From assembly GCA_002690655.1 (NCBI GenBank), contig NZFL01000025.1, positions 55,902 through 119,901 of the forward strand: a stretch of 64,000 bases of DNA, written 5' to 3'. Origin of the DNA: Pedosphaera sp. GTDB lineage: Bacteria; Verrucomicrobiota; Verrucomicrobiia; Limisphaerales; AAA164-E04. Shown piece by piece: positions 17,853 through 28,900 of the stretch. The notes beneath the pieces are model-generated. The model was not told the origin of the DNA. It worked only from the letters and a program-made list of their open reading frames with translations, and searched no databases. Position 1 is the first letter of the stretch. Each line of letters opens with the position of its first letter. The position numbers and the translations under genes are program-made.

Positions 17853-18404
17853 TCAGTAATCCAGAACGCCATAGGTAGAATCGAACCACAGTCCGTTGAA
17901 ATCAAACTGCATGACAGGAGGACTGGCTTCTCCGTGAATCCAGGTGAGCGTGTTTTTACGATTCAGGTGTTCGCTGATCTCGTCCACTAATTCCTGATCA
18001 AAATGGAGTATGCTGAATCTGCCTTGTCTGAGTTTGTTTCGCTTCAATGCTGCAAAAGCCTCTTCAGCCAGAGATTCAGATGAAACAGTGATGACCCATT
18101 TGCTTAAAGGTGTTTTGGTGGCGACTTTTTTGATCCTTTTGAAATCCTCTGGCTGACATTCACCCCATAATTCGCATTCACCTTGCAGGTTCCATTTTCC
18201 AAATGAAGGTTGGTAGGGTGTATCTTCGTTCAAGGGCTGTCCATTGATCTGGAGGTTTTCTTCAAAGAGCACCGCGTAGGATAAAAGTCGGAGTGTCAAA
18301 TGAACGGCTTCTTCCCATCCATGCCGAACCATTTCAATTTGATTCGGTAGCTGACGAGTTGGATCATGACTTTTGAGATCAACGTGGTAATGAAAGCCCT
18401 TCAT
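17853..18404 (-). CDS. yaeQ: YaeQ family protein
   Basis: The 183-residue protein matches YaeQ in length and layout. The signature is LWGECQPEDFKRIKKV, parallel to the family's LW-x-E-x-G-x-P-D-x-x-R-I-K-K segment. Upstream of it is a helix ending LTLRLLSYAVLFEE, again as in YaeQ. The C-terminus carries a short beta-rich tail (FDFNGLWFD). YaeQ has a PD-(D/E)XK nuclease-like fold, but its true role is unknown. It is transcribed leftward and is separated from the sulfatase gene by a hairpin, so it probably has its own promoter. Confidence 0.85.
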   Translation of the reverse strand: MKGFHYHVDLKSHDPTRQLPNQIEMVRHGWEEAVHLTLRLLSYAVLFEENLQINGQPLNEDTPYQPSFGKWNLQGECELWGECQPEDFKRIKKVATKTPLSKWVITVSSESLAEEAFAALKRNKLRQGRFSILHFDQELVDEISEHLNRKNTLTWIHGEASPPVMQFDFNGLWFDSTYGVLDY

Positions 18405-18462
18405 TTGTTTTTAACCAGCGACTTCTGCGCAGTGCAGCAGGTTAACTGGAGTGGTACATAGC

Positions 18463-18492
18463 AAACGCCTCTCCGAAAGGGAAGAGGCGTTT
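18463..18492 (-). terminator. Hairpin downstream of the sulfatase gene
   Basis: A perfect ten-base inverted repeat AAACGCCTCT / AGAGGCGTTT with a ten-base loop lies about 107 bases past the sulfatase stop. The T-run is short, so its strength as a terminator is uncertain. Confidence 0.55.
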
Positions 18493-18598
18493 GTCTTAAA
18501 ACGTCCAATCCCATGAATCATTGTGCTCATCCCATCCTTACTCGATAAAACTTTTGTCTGATAAGGGGAGAAGGATTCTTGTTCCAATCATCTGAAAG

Positions 18599-19981
18599 TC
18601 ACTGTATCAGTCTCATCGGCATCCGTGCACGGTTCTCCTTCAACCATGTTTGAAGCGACTGTTGAAGCGCAGCAGCCTTTGAACTGTGGATCGGGGCCAG
18701 ATTGTTCTTTTCTTCCAGATCCTCTTTCAGATTGTAGAGTTCTATTGAATCATCATCGTAGAATTGGATGAGTTTGAAATCGCCACTCCGAACGGCGCTT
18801 CCCAATCGGTTGTTTTTGTGGAAAGCATAATTTGGATAGTGGAAGAACACGTTCCTGCGATTAAGCTGTTCTTTTCCTTTCAGCATGGGAATCAGACTCA
18901 CACCATCACTGACCCCTCCCAGGGGTAGTCTTACATCTGCAGCCTCCAGTAAAGTGGGGAATAAGTCCGTGCTGATGACAGGCGTGTTGGATACTGCGTT
19001 GGGCTTGATGTGGCCAGGCCATCGAATCATCCACGGAACTCGGATGCCACCCTCATAGAGATAACCCTTATTGGAGCGAAGAGGTGTATTTTCGAAGAGT
19101 GATCCGTTGTCTGATGTAAAAACAACCAGCGTATTGGATCGCTCTCCCATGGCGTCCAGGTGTTCAAGCACTCTTCCAATAGCCGTGTCCATGCCTTCTA
19201 TCATGGCCATGTAATCGGGGCGTTTCACGCCTGCCCGTTTTTTATATTTTTCGATCAGGTGTTGGGGGGCTTGAATAGGGTAATGCACGGAGTAGTTCCA
19301 CCAGCAGAGAAAGAACGGTTCATCCCGTTTTTGATCCATGAATGAAATGCATTCGTCCGCCAATCTTTCAGGGAGGTAATCACCCTCCTTGCGTGGGGAA
19401 ATGTTTGGAATGCGGTAAGGTTCAAAGTAACTGGGAGGTCCCCCGTAACTGCAGCCGCCGACATTCAGGTCAAACCCTTGAAACTCGGGACGTAATCTAG
19501 GCTCAAGTGGACCTTCCGAGTCTTTGTCTCTGGTGTGAGAAAGGTGCCATTTTCCAATGAATCCAGTCGCATATCCTGCCTCCTGTAAATACTCGGCCAA
19601 TGTTTTGTACTGAAGTCCAAGATGTGTCGTCCATTCGGCTCCTTTCAGATTGGAGTTTTCAGGAATGTGTTCGGGATTACCCGGTGCGTGATTGGTGATG
19701 TGCAATCGGGCTGGTGAAACACCGGTCATGATGGCAGCTCGCGTTGGAGTGCAGACAGGGGCGGCTGCGTAGCCATCGGTGAAGCGAATGCCTTCCGACG
19801 CCAATTGATCCAAATGGGGGGTATCCAATAAACCATTCCCCTGACAATGAAGATCCATCCATCCCAAATCATCGGCCATGATCAATACAATGTTGGGACG
19901 ATCATCGGTGAAACCTGAAACCGAGCCCCAAAGCAGTGTGGCGCAATAAAAAGCATGCTTGAAGCGAGTGATCAGAGACAT
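18599..19981 (-). CDS. Secreted sulfatase (arylsulfatase A/S1 family)
   Basis: The enzyme hydrolyses sulfate esters, probably on polysaccharides outside the cytoplasm. The 460-residue protein has a signal peptide (about residues 1-24), then the metal-binding NIVLIMADDLG segment. The formylglycine motif is CTPTR at residues 77-81, so a maturase outside this window would convert Cys77 to formylglycine. Further metal/substrate motifs are GKWHL and FTSDNGS. Sulfate released here could in principle feed the SulP carrier and the cys genes. It follows the DUF1501 gene by 138 bases on the same strand, as often seen in this phylum. The sulfated substrate cannot be predicted. Confidence 0.94.
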   Translation of the reverse strand: MSLITRFKHAFYCATLLWGSVSGFTDDRPNIVLIMADDLGWMDLHCQGNGLLDTPHLDQLASEGIRFTDGYAAAPVCTPTRAAIMTGVSPARLHITNHAPGNPEHIPENSNLKGAEWTTHLGLQYKTLAEYLQEAGYATGFIGKWHLSHTRDKDSEGPLEPRLRPEFQGFDLNVGGCSYGGPPSYFEPYRIPNISPRKEGDYLPERLADECISFMDQKRDEPFFLCWWNYSVHYPIQAPQHLIEKYKKRAGVKRPDYMAMIEGMDTAIGRVLEHLDAMGERSNTLVVFTSDNGSLFENTPLRSNKGYLYEGGIRVPWMIRWPGHIKPNAVSNTPVISTDLFPTLLEAADVRLPLGGVSDGVSLIPMLKGKEQLNRRNVFFHYPNYAFHKNNRLGSAVRSGDFKLIQFYDDDSIELYNLKEDLEEKNNLAPIHSSKAAALQQSLQTWLKENRARMPMRLIQ

Positions 19982-20119
19982 GTTTACATGTTGATGGAAG
20001 ATGGCCGGAGAAGCAATTGAAGGATCAGTAATTTTTGTTACAGCTGATGGACTGAAGTATGTCGAATGAAGTTTCAGCCCAATATGGATAGAGGAGTGGA
20101 GTTACTTCTGATCAATCAA

Positions 20120-21538
20120 CTATGCCAGAATGCTTTTCAACACATGCCCGTGCACATCGGTGAGGCGTCTGTCCAGTCCATTGTGACGATAAGTCAAGCG
20201 TTCGTGGTCAATGCCAAGCAAGTGCAACATAGTAGCATGCAGATCGTAGCACCAGATCGGGGATTCTGTTTTCCAACCCCATGGATCGCTTTGCCCGATA
20301 CGGGTTCCAGGCCGAATGCCTCCTCCTGCCAACCAGGAAACAAAGGTGCCACCGTTGTGATCACGACCTGAAGTGCCTTGAGTAAAAGGCATGCGCCCAA
20401 ATTCGGTGGTCCAGATGACAAGGGTGTCGTCGAGTAGCCCCGTTGATTTTAAATCCTTGATGAAACCTGTGATGGGTTGGTCAACCTGTCTCGCAATCCA
20501 GGGTAGCTCCGTATGAATGTTGGAGTGGTTGTCCCAATTGTTCTTTGGACCTCCAGCTCCGCTCCATATTTGTATGAAGCGTACATCGCGCTCGAGCATG
20601 CGCCTTGCAATCAGACAGCGTGTGCCGAAGTCTCGTGTTTCATCTGCCTCCAAACCGTAGAGGGATTTCACGGAGGCGCTCTCACGGTTCAGATCAAAAA
20701 GTTCAGGAGCCAGCAGCTGCAATCTTGCGGCGTCCTCGTAGGATTGCATCCTGGACTCCATCCGAAGATCTCCACCGGATGCAGCGAGATGTGAATGATT
20801 CAACTTTTTCAGTAAACTCAAACCATCCGATTCGCTTTGATCGGTGATTTCCTTGATCGTTGGAGGGGGACTCAAAAAGGGGACCGGAGTCTCGCTTGAA
20901 GGTTGAATGACGGTTCCCGTGTGTTTTGCAGGTAAAAAGCCTGAGGAGAAATTGCCCTGATTATTGTAAGGCAGCCCCCTGGGGTCCGGCATGACGACGA
21001 ATTCCGGCAGATTGCGGTTCAGTTTACCCAGTGCATAACTAACCCACGAGCCTGCACATGGAAATCCCGGCAACGAAAAACCGGTGTTTTGCATGAAACT
21101 CGCAACGCCGTGCACGTTGCTGGTGGATTGCATGGACATGAGGAACGACAAGTCATCCACCATACCGCTCATGTGTGGAAAGACATCACTTACCCATTGC
21201 CCGCATTGCCCATGCTGCTTGAATTCGAAGGGACTGTCCATGACCTTGAAACCGGGTGAATTGGTCACGGATTCCACCAATTGTCCTTCGCCTGGATTGA
21301 ATCGCTGACCGTGCATAGGTTTCAACGCAGGTTTGTAGTCAAAGGTATCCATGGGGCTTACACCACCATTCATGAATAATTGAACTACCCGCTTGATGCG
21401 GGGCCTGTGGTGAACGTAATCACCAACATGGGGTTGAGTGGCTTCCTCAGCCAAGAGGCTGTTCAGGGCCAATCCACCAAAACCTCCCCCCAGGGTATTG
21501 AGGAAATCACGTCGCTGCATGGCTTTTGAAATACTCAT
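20120..21538 (-). CDS. DUF1501 family Tat-exported protein
   Basis: The 472-residue protein belongs to the DUF1501 family, related to alkaline phosphatase-like folds and greatly expanded in PVC bacteria. The N-terminus holds a twin-arginine signal, MQRRDFLNTLGGGFGG, which means export in a folded state, and motifs VVQLFMNGG and WTTEFGRMPF are typical. The ATG at 21538 overlaps the stop of the upstream DUF1553 gene in ATGA (21538-21535), so the two genes are translationally coupled. The frame is open to 21580, but that would lie inside the preceding gene. The reaction is not known. Confidence 0.93.
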   Translation of the reverse strand: MSISKAMQRRDFLNTLGGGFGGLALNSLLAEEATQPHVGDYVHHRPRIKRVVQLFMNGGVSPMDTFDYKPALKPMHGQRFNPGEGQLVESVTNSPGFKVMDSPFEFKQHGQCGQWVSDVFPHMSGMVDDLSFLMSMQSTSNVHGVASFMQNTGFSLPGFPCAGSWVSYALGKLNRNLPEFVVMPDPRGLPYNNQGNFSSGFLPAKHTGTVIQPSSETPVPFLSPPPTIKEITDQSESDGLSLLKKLNHSHLAASGGDLRMESRMQSYEDAARLQLLAPELFDLNRESASVKSLYGLEADETRDFGTRCLIARRMLERDVRFIQIWSGAGGPKNNWDNHSNIHTELPWIARQVDQPITGFIKDLKSTGLLDDTLVIWTTEFGRMPFTQGTSGRDHNGGTFVSWLAGGGIRPGTRIGQSDPWGWKTESPIWCYDLHATMLHLLGIDHERLTYRHNGLDRRLTDVHGHVLKSILA

Positions 21539-24234
21539 TCTATAAACATGAACGCATTGCTGTTGAATAAAAAACGACATGCATTTGCCAGGCTGTGTTG
21601 GCTTGTGTATTCAGAAAAAATTAACATTTCCTCAGGGGTGGGATCCCTCAACAAAGCCTTGCGGAAAAGAGCGGTGATACTTGAGGGAACCTTCGCGTAA
21701 TCTTGGTTCAGTGTCTCGGAGAGTCGTTGCCCCATATAAATCACGAATTCATCGTTCATGAGTGCCAGTGCCTGCAATGGCCCCATGGATACGGTCCGTT
21801 TTGGGGTCCAGCTGGATGCATCCGGACAATCCATCGCCTGCATGAATGGATCTGGAAGTGTGCGGAACAAAAAGCGATAGATACTGCGCCGTGTCATTGC
21901 GGATTCGCCGGGGGCAAAGCCTTTGTAGTCGACAATGGGAGTCACATGAATGCCCGGACGCATGTTGAATTGTTTGACTGAAGGGCCTCCCATCTCGGTC
22001 GCCAGATCCTGCGATAAAGCCAGGAGTGTGTCTCGAAATGATTCAGCATCCAGGCGTCTCGGTGACATGCGCCAGTAGTATTGATTACTCGCATCGATCT
22101 CGGCTGCTGCGTCTCTGAATGTGGCACTTTGCTGATAGGTGCTGCTTTTGAGAATAAGTCGATGAAGGTGTTTCAGCGAACCATTCGAGTCACGAAGCTC
22201 GCAGGCCAACCAGTCCAGAAGCTCAGGATGAGTGGGTGCTTGCCCGCTATGGCCCAGGTCATTGGGAGTGCCCGCCAGGGGAGATCCGAAATGATGCTGC
22301 CAGATCCGGTTTGCCATGGATCGCCAGAATAATCCGTTGCGAGGATGACTGATCCATTCTGCCAGAGTGAGTCGACGTTCGCTCTCCTGACTCAGTTCTC
22401 TCTCATTTGGATTCCATGGGATATCCTTCAGCTGTGACAAGGCACCAGGAAGCATGATTTCTCTTGGGGACTGGATGTCTCCACGTATCAGTTTGCGAAC
22501 TTCGCGGGGACCCAGTGAAGGTTTGAAATTACCCGCCGAATCAAAGAATCTGGTTGCTGCATAAACCTGCGATGCAGGAGGAAGCTCATTCAACTTTTGG
22601 TTCCAATGTTCCAGAGTGGCGTGACGTGAAAGTGTGAGTTGCTGGACTCTTGTGCGCTGATCCTCTGGCGTTGAAAATGCCTTGTCGAGTTCAGCCTCAA
22701 GGAATGGTTGGATGTCCTGCCTTGCTGCATCGGTCAATGAAACTCGGCAGCGACCGATCCAGAGGGCCTCCTTGTGATAGTGCTGCAGTTCAATTTTGAT
22801 CTGGCCTCCTTTCTGAATAAGTGTCTCCGGGCTTAATTCGAAAAAGCAGCGATGAGCCGTACCGGTTTGAGGGAGGATGCCCCAGGTGGTCTCGTTGTCG
22901 TTATCGATCAAATATCGAACCGAAGTGCTATGCTCACTGAAATCGTTTTGAGGCTGCTGTAATGGGACTTGAACCCAGGGGGTCGTGGGGTCGGGGCGAG
23001 TGAATACCTTGAATTCACTCAATCTGAAATTGCCGTTGGATGCCCAGCCGGGTCCTTGATTGGGGAGACGATCGTCCGGGAGCACTTCCAGTTGAATGGC
23101 AGTAGGTTTTGTGTAAGGAGAGCTGAATGTCCAGGCAAGCAGGCCTTGATCACTCGTGGGTTTTGGGAAAAAGAGTGAGTGGTCCTTGGGCTGGAAGGAG
23201 GCTTTTGAGGCGGACTCTTCTGCGAAGTCTGGAACGCTGAAGGTCCACCGATCCAACACGCTCTGACGTGAATCATTCCAACGATCGATACGGGCCTTCG
23301 CATGCTGATTCAATAATTCACCTTCAGGGTATCTGTTCGCAAGCAAATCGGTCTTTTGAGACAACAAGGTCTGTCGTTTTTGGTGGATATCATTGTCGCG
23401 GTCAAACGGTCGATTGTTGCGATCCACTCCTGCAAATACCGCTTGTAAAGAGTAGTAGTCTTCAATGGATATCGGATCAAACTTGTGATCGTGGCACCTT
23501 GCACAATGGACCGTGAGCCCGAGAAATGTGGACATCGTGGTCGTGATCATGTCGTCACGGTCGAGGTATTGCGCGACTTTTTTATCAAGTGTTCCATCCT
23601 GAATGCCCATTTGTGAACTTTCATCCCAGGGCCCCGCTGCGAGAAAACCGGTGCCAATCAATGATTCAGCATTTTCTGGGCGCATCGCATCCCCTGCAAT
23701 CTGTTCACGGGCAAATTGGGCATAGGGTTTGTCGTTGTTGAAGGATTGGATCAAATAGTCACGATAAGGCCAGGCATGCTCTCTCGGTGCATCCTCGTCA
23801 TGCCCGTGTGTCTCAGCAAAATGGATGACGTCCATCCAGTGTCGCGCCCAGCGTTCCCCGTAATGAGGGCTTCCAAGTAACCTGTCCACCAGCTGTGCCC
23901 AACCTTTCTCCATGCCCGTTTCGTTCAACCACTCCAGATCTTCATACAGGGGAGGTAATCCCCATACATCATTGAAGACCCTTCTCAGGAGTTGGCGATG
24001 GCTTGCTCGGGGGGAGGACTTTAATCCTTGTTGCACTTGCCTTTGATTGACGAACCAATCGATGGGGTTATTTGATTCGTTGGTGATCGATGGTTGTGGA
24101 AGAGCAGGGCGGACCAATGGTTTCAAGGACCACAAAGTTTCAGAGGCACTTATCTTGGACAATGCAATGGCGAGAAAAACGCTACCCGCGAACCACAGCT
24201 TTGAGCGATTCAAAATAAGGGTCCAGGTTTTCAT
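21535..24234 (-). CDS. DUF1549/DUF1553 protein without N-terminal cytochrome domain
   Basis: The protein has about 899 residues. After a signal peptide there is DUF1549 (about 60-265, with HCARCHDHKFDPI), a central beta-rich, discoidin-like region (about 360-520), and DUF1553 (about 620-880). Unlike the family member at 7683-10085 it has no PSCyt1 heme domain before DUF1549. I use the ATG at 24234, which gives a clean signal peptide; the frame is open to 24252. It begins an operon-like set, DUF1553-DUF1501-sulfatase, and overlaps the DUF1501 gene by four bases. DUF1549/1553 plus DUF1501 pairs are frequent in this phylum and may act together on one substrate outside the cytoplasm. Confidence 0.92.
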   Translation of the reverse strand: MKTWTLILNRSKLWFAGSVFLAIALSKISASETLWSLKPLVRPALPQPSITNESNNPIDWFVNQRQVQQGLKSSPRASHRQLLRRVFNDVWGLPPLYEDLEWLNETGMEKGWAQLVDRLLGSPHYGERWARHWMDVIHFAETHGHDEDAPREHAWPYRDYLIQSFNNDKPYAQFAREQIAGDAMRPENAESLIGTGFLAAGPWDESSQMGIQDGTLDKKVAQYLDRDDMITTTMSTFLGLTVHCARCHDHKFDPISIEDYYSLQAVFAGVDRNNRPFDRDNDIHQKRQTLLSQKTDLLANRYPEGELLNQHAKARIDRWNDSRQSVLDRWTFSVPDFAEESASKASFQPKDHSLFFPKPTSDQGLLAWTFSSPYTKPTAIQLEVLPDDRLPNQGPGWASNGNFRLSEFKVFTRPDPTTPWVQVPLQQPQNDFSEHSTSVRYLIDNDNETTWGILPQTGTAHRCFFELSPETLIQKGGQIKIELQHYHKEALWIGRCRVSLTDAARQDIQPFLEAELDKAFSTPEDQRTRVQQLTLSRHATLEHWNQKLNELPPASQVYAATRFFDSAGNFKPSLGPREVRKLIRGDIQSPREIMLPGALSQLKDIPWNPNERELSQESERRLTLAEWISHPRNGLFWRSMANRIWQHHFGSPLAGTPNDLGHSGQAPTHPELLDWLACELRDSNGSLKHLHRLILKSSTYQQSATFRDAAAEIDASNQYYWRMSPRRLDAESFRDTLLALSQDLATEMGGPSVKQFNMRPGIHVTPIVDYKGFAPGESAMTRRSIYRFLFRTLPDPFMQAMDCPDASSWTPKRTVSMGPLQALALMNDEFVIYMGQRLSETLNQDYAKVPSSITALFRKALLRDPTPEEMLIFSEYTSQHSLANACRFLFNSNAFMFIE

Positions 24235-24487
24235 GAGGTAATTGCATGTCATTCTATGCCGGATACGTTTCTACGCAAGTATTCTTAGTGCTGAAAACCT
24301 GAATCTCTTTTGAATAAACCGTGGAAATGCTTTCATGGGGTGGGTTTCAAAATCTTTCGAGATTCTTCTGTGACCTATGATGAGATTTTTCATTGAACAA
24401 TACGTCCTGCGAACTTGTTTATGATTATGATGGAAAGAGGGTTGTCAGCATAGCGATTGACCTTTAATCCTTGTTATCGGAAAAGCC

Positions 24488-25873
24488 ATGAAACGAATTT
24501 CAAATTTTATCGATGGGATCTGCCGACTAAATCGTGCGGTTTCCGCAGCAGCCCTTGTCTGTCTTTCCTTCACTTGCGTTGCCGATGTGCGAGTCGGCGT
24601 GTTCAAGGCCGATGTATCGCCGCCGATTGGAAGTCCACTCGCCTACAATCGATGCCAGGCCATTGGCATGCCGCTGTCAGCGCGTGGTATTGTCCTGACA
24701 GGAGCTGGGGATCCGATTGTTTTGTGCGCGGTGGATTGGATCGGGATCAGCAATGAAGGACATGACTTCTGGCGTCAGTCGCTCGCCGATGCTGCTGGAA
24801 CCTCCAAATCGAGAGTGACCGTGCACACCCTGCACCAGCACGACGCCCCTCGATGTGATTTCAGTGTGGAGCGCCTGATGGAACCTTTGGGGTTGGACGG
24901 CCTGATGTTCGATCCAGCATTCGCACGTCGCGCCGTCGCACGCGTCTCTCAAGCGGCGGCGCAGGCCAAGCGAGACGCCATGGCGGTTTCCCATTTTGGT
25001 CTGGGGCAGGCGATGGTCGACCGGATCGCGTCCAATCGGCGTATTCTCGGGCCGAATGGCAAGGTCCGCGCGACGCGTTATACCGCTTGCAAAGATCCTG
25101 CTTTGCGCGCCGAACCGGAAGGCCAAATCGATCCCTTTCTGAAATCCATCAGCTTCTGGAATGGGGACTCCTTGCTGGCGGTGTTGACCTATTACGCGAC
25201 GCATCCGCAAAGTTATTATCTGACGGGTAAAGCGCATCCGGATTTTCCGGGTATGGCGCGCCAGTTGCGGGAGGCCACATTGAATGGCATCCCCCATATC
25301 CATTTCAATGGTGCTGGTGGCGACATTGGCGCCGGCAAGTATAACGACGGTGCACCTGAGAATCGTCAGACTCTGGCCACACGATTGGCCGAGGCAATGG
25401 CTTCCGCGCTCAAGGCGACGGTCAAACACCCGGCGTCTGATGATGCTTTTGGCTGGAAGACCTTGCCGGTCGTACTTCCCGCCGCTTCGCACTTGGATGA
25501 AACACGATTGTTAGCTCGTCTGGGCGATTCAGCGGAAGACCCGATTGACTTGACTTATGTCGCCAAGGATTTGACGTGGCTGCGTCGCTGCCAAAACGGC
25601 GAAGCCATTGATCTGCATTGCCTGCGTTTGGGGGAAGCTCGCGTCCTGTTCATGCCTGGAGAGCTGACCATTCCCTATCAACTTGCAGCGCAATCCATGC
25701 GCCCTGAAACATTTGTTGCCATGGCTGCCTACGGCGACTATTCGCCAGGTTATATCTGTGCAAAATCCCAGTATGGTCAGGGCGGTTACGAAGACAGTCC
25801 CCGTGCCTCCAAGGTGGCTCCTGAAGTCGAGGATGTGCTTCTTCCCGCCATGCGGGAACTACTGGCCCGTTGA
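24488..25873 (+). CDS. Secreted ceramidase-like (neutral/alkaline non-lysosomal type) protein
   Basis: The 461-residue protein has a signal peptide and begins the mature part with VGVFKADVSPPIG, the typical start of the neutral/alkaline ceramidase N-terminal domain family. Later motifs are THPQSYY, FNGAGGDIGAGKYND and RVLFMPGELT. True ceramidases cleave the amide of ceramide; PVC bacteria carry many short relatives of unknown substrate, often in glycan gene clusters, so the name should be taken as structural. The GC content is visibly higher than that of the flanking genes, and a long antisense ORF (24677-25492) results from this. It diverges from the DUF1553 operon. Confidence 0.78.
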   Translation: MKRISNFIDGICRLNRAVSAAALVCLSFTCVADVRVGVFKADVSPPIGSPLAYNRCQAIGMPLSARGIVLTGAGDPIVLCAVDWIGISNEGHDFWRQSLADAAGTSKSRVTVHTLHQHDAPRCDFSVERLMEPLGLDGLMFDPAFARRAVARVSQAAAQAKRDAMAVSHFGLGQAMVDRIASNRRILGPNGKVRATRYTACKDPALRAEPEGQIDPFLKSISFWNGDSLLAVLTYYATHPQSYYLTGKAHPDFPGMARQLREATLNGIPHIHFNGAGGDIGAGKYNDGAPENRQTLATRLAEAMASALKATVKHPASDDAFGWKTLPVVLPAASHLDETRLLARLGDSAEDPIDLTYVAKDLTWLRRCQNGEAIDLHCLRLGEARVLFMPGELTIPYQLAAQSMRPETFVAMAAYGDYSPGYICAKSQYGQGGYEDSPRASKVAPEVEDVLLPAMRELLAR

Positions 25874-25994
25874 AGTGTAGGGCATGCTATTGAGCGGATG
25901 GAATTGGGTTTTGGAAAGGTAACCGGCGCCAACGGACGCGAACCAGACATGCCACTTGCAATGATTCGGGAGGGCGGCCACCACCTTCAAGGAA

Positions 25995-28900
25995 CTATTC
26001 CTGTGCGGTGAGTTTCAACCTGAAGAACCTTGCCGCACTGGATGCTGATTCCATCCAGGAATAGTGATGGCGACTTTCGCCTGCGGTGGGGGCTGGGGCA
26101 GTGATTGTTGCCCATGACTGAAGGTCCGTTGAATGTTCGAGGCTCCATTCAATACCTGGCAATTCGGCAACTTTCGAAAAGGTGATCTGCCACTTTGCGT
26201 TGCTTTCTTCCATGTCCCTGTCGATCTTCAAAGCGTGAGGAGATTGCATCGCCCTTGAGGGATCTGATCCGTGGAAGTATTCCAGCAGGTTGTTCATTCC
26301 ATCGAGATCTGGGTCAGCGGTCCATCCGGTGATCAGGGGCCTATCCAATGCATCTGCCGTGAAATAGTTTTCCAGCCATTTGAGATAGGGTTGGAGAGCC
26401 CCCGCAGGAAACCTGATTCCTGACTCTGACGCTGCATTCCATGCGCTTGCCAGGCCTGATTTATCGGGGCTTGAAAGCGTGAGGAATGAACCTTGACCGT
26501 CCGGGGCTGTGGGCCAGGGTGGCTGATCTGAGTAGGTCACATCCAGAACGATTTGACCTGCGCTGTTGATTGCCGCAATGCGTTCACCGCCATTGTTCAG
26601 ATTTGTGTCCTTGCGAAAAGTACCGGCAACGTTCCAGGTTGTTCCAAAACGAGATTCAAAGGCTTCTTGATTGGATGCAATGATCAAGGATTTCCCGGCG
26701 TTCAATTCAAGGATGAACGCGGAGGCATCGAATTCAAAATCGATACCTGAGATAAAACGCAGCCCTCTCAGGTCAACGGCCTGCCCAGACGGGTTATGAA
26801 GTTCCAGGAATTCAAAGTCTCTTCGATTTTTGAAACCGGCGTCGATTTCAGAGGTGACAGGCGCCGTGGGGTGATAGTGGATTGCGGACAGTGATATGTT
26901 TTCTGCCGTCACGGGCATGGCATCAACAATGAAATCCGCGGACAGTAGTGCGGACCATCTACCGGCTCGATTCACGCGGGCCTTGAGGGTCGAGGATTGC
27001 GTCAATGCAAGGGGGGAGGCGTAAGTCATCACCTGATCATTCGTCGGTGCCTGTGGGTCTTCCTCGATGACACTGGCCTTGAGTATGGGCCAAATCAGGA
27101 AATCACTGCTGGTTGCCGATACATTCAATCCGTGGATTGCCAGAACATTGCTTCCTTGCTTGAGGTGTTCCAGAGAGGAAGTGACATCAAAAGATTGGAA
27201 AATGACTGCTTCAGCGTCGGAGTGGCTCGATGCCGCGGATGCGTTCCATGCGGCAGGAGTATCCGGGGTGCCGCGGGCATTGGCCCGAGCGATTTCGAAT
27301 CCATTCAGGTAGGCGATGAAACCATCGTCAAAGCGCATGCTCAATTCCATGCGGTCAAATGGAATGGGATCCTCCACCTCGAACTCAACCCGCATGTAAA
27401 TTGTTTCGGTATCGCTTTGGTTGACTGAATCCTGGAAATTCAGGGTGCTAGAAATCAAAGCTTCATAACCTGATCTGTTTTCGTATCCTGCACCTTTGTT
27501 TCCTATGGGCCAGTCCGAGTCATCAAAGTTCATCTGCATCCAATCGTCTTCAATACGGCTGTCTCCCGGCATCATCGCACGCTTTTCATGTGAATCGGAG
27601 GCAAGATGGAACGTCGTCTGATGAGTGTTTTGAACAGCAGGCATGGGGTCTGAACCATCCAGGGTGTAGAGGATGGAACCCTGATTTGCTGCCTCAATTT
27701 CAATTTTGAAATCTCCCGGGATGTGCCCGCCGTGTTGGTTGAAGACGGGAGGTTCCATGAAGGGTAACCAGTTGCGCTGCTTGAATTGACTTAAAACGAT
27801 TTCGCTTCTGCGCTTGAAGAAATCATGGGTAGGTAGTTGTCGATTGGCAGCAAGGCCAAAAAGCGAGTCACGGTTTTCAATCCAATCCAGGCGAGTGTAG
27901 GGTCGACTCTTTTGATTGTCTCCCCAGCGTGCCGATTCCAGACGAATCGGAAGGTCGATGGGGTCTGTGATTTCACGATACATCAAGGCTGTCCTCTGCG
28001 GGGTCAAGACCCCGTGACGCAACTGATCATAGGCATGGTCTGCAAATCTAAAACGGTAGCCTTCATTGCGAATGAGCTGATGCTGAAGAAAGGTAGGGCC
28101 ACCGCGATCGTTTCTGCCGGTGACATTGTTGCTGACGCCATGCAGTCCTTTTTCAGCATCCCAACTGTGGAAACGCCATCTTCCATCGGGATCGATGCGG
28201 TTGAATGAGGCGTACCAGTTGTGGTGTGCCCAGTCACCATTACCGATGTAATAATTCATGAGCATGTAACCAATGAAATCATCGATATCCAAAAGTGCAC
28301 TCACCGCAGCGTAGTTTTCCTCGATCGACAAATCCTTTCCAGCGAGGGCATGCAATTGATTGTAATTATCCGAACTTCCCTGAAGCACGTCATTGGGACG
28401 ATGCTTGATTGAGTCATAATCCTCATTCGAACCACCCAGGTAACTGGCTGTGAAATTATCGTCCGGGCGTTCGTGGATTGTGTGGATGCCCCAGTAGATT
28501 CCATTGATCATGACGTGTGCGTGTCTGCCGTGCGGTGAGGTTCCGCCCATGGCATTGTGGAGATTGGCGGCGTATTGATCGCGTACGTATTGTGCGCGTT
28601 CTCGCTGGCCCACAGGTTCTGCACCCCCTCCATAATGCCACACATTATTCAATCGAGCATCAATCACCAACGTGTCAAAACGGTCTGTTGCATCCTCTCC
28701 AAACACAGGGTAATTCAGATCCTGATCAAATTTCAGGCGCATGGACAACTTATCTGATTTCCAGCGCGACGGACTGCTTCCGCCGACAATCTGCAGGGTG
28801 GCGTTTTTTTGAAAACCCTGAACTTTGTTGGGAGCCTGCGGATCCGATGCAGGATTGAGCCACTCGGCGGATACCTGCTTTTCAACACTTTGTCCGGCAA

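Noticed and set aside
21535..24234. CARCH motif in the DUF1549 domain as a separate cytochrome domain
   Set aside because: The motif is part of DUF1549 itself and occurs in both family members; no PSCyt1 domain precedes it.
24677..25492. 271-residue minus-strand ORF inside the ceramidase-like gene
   Set aside because: Mirror ORF caused by high GC at third positions of the plus-strand gene; Arg/Gly/His-rich and no domain, while the plus strand has a clear signal peptide and family motifs.
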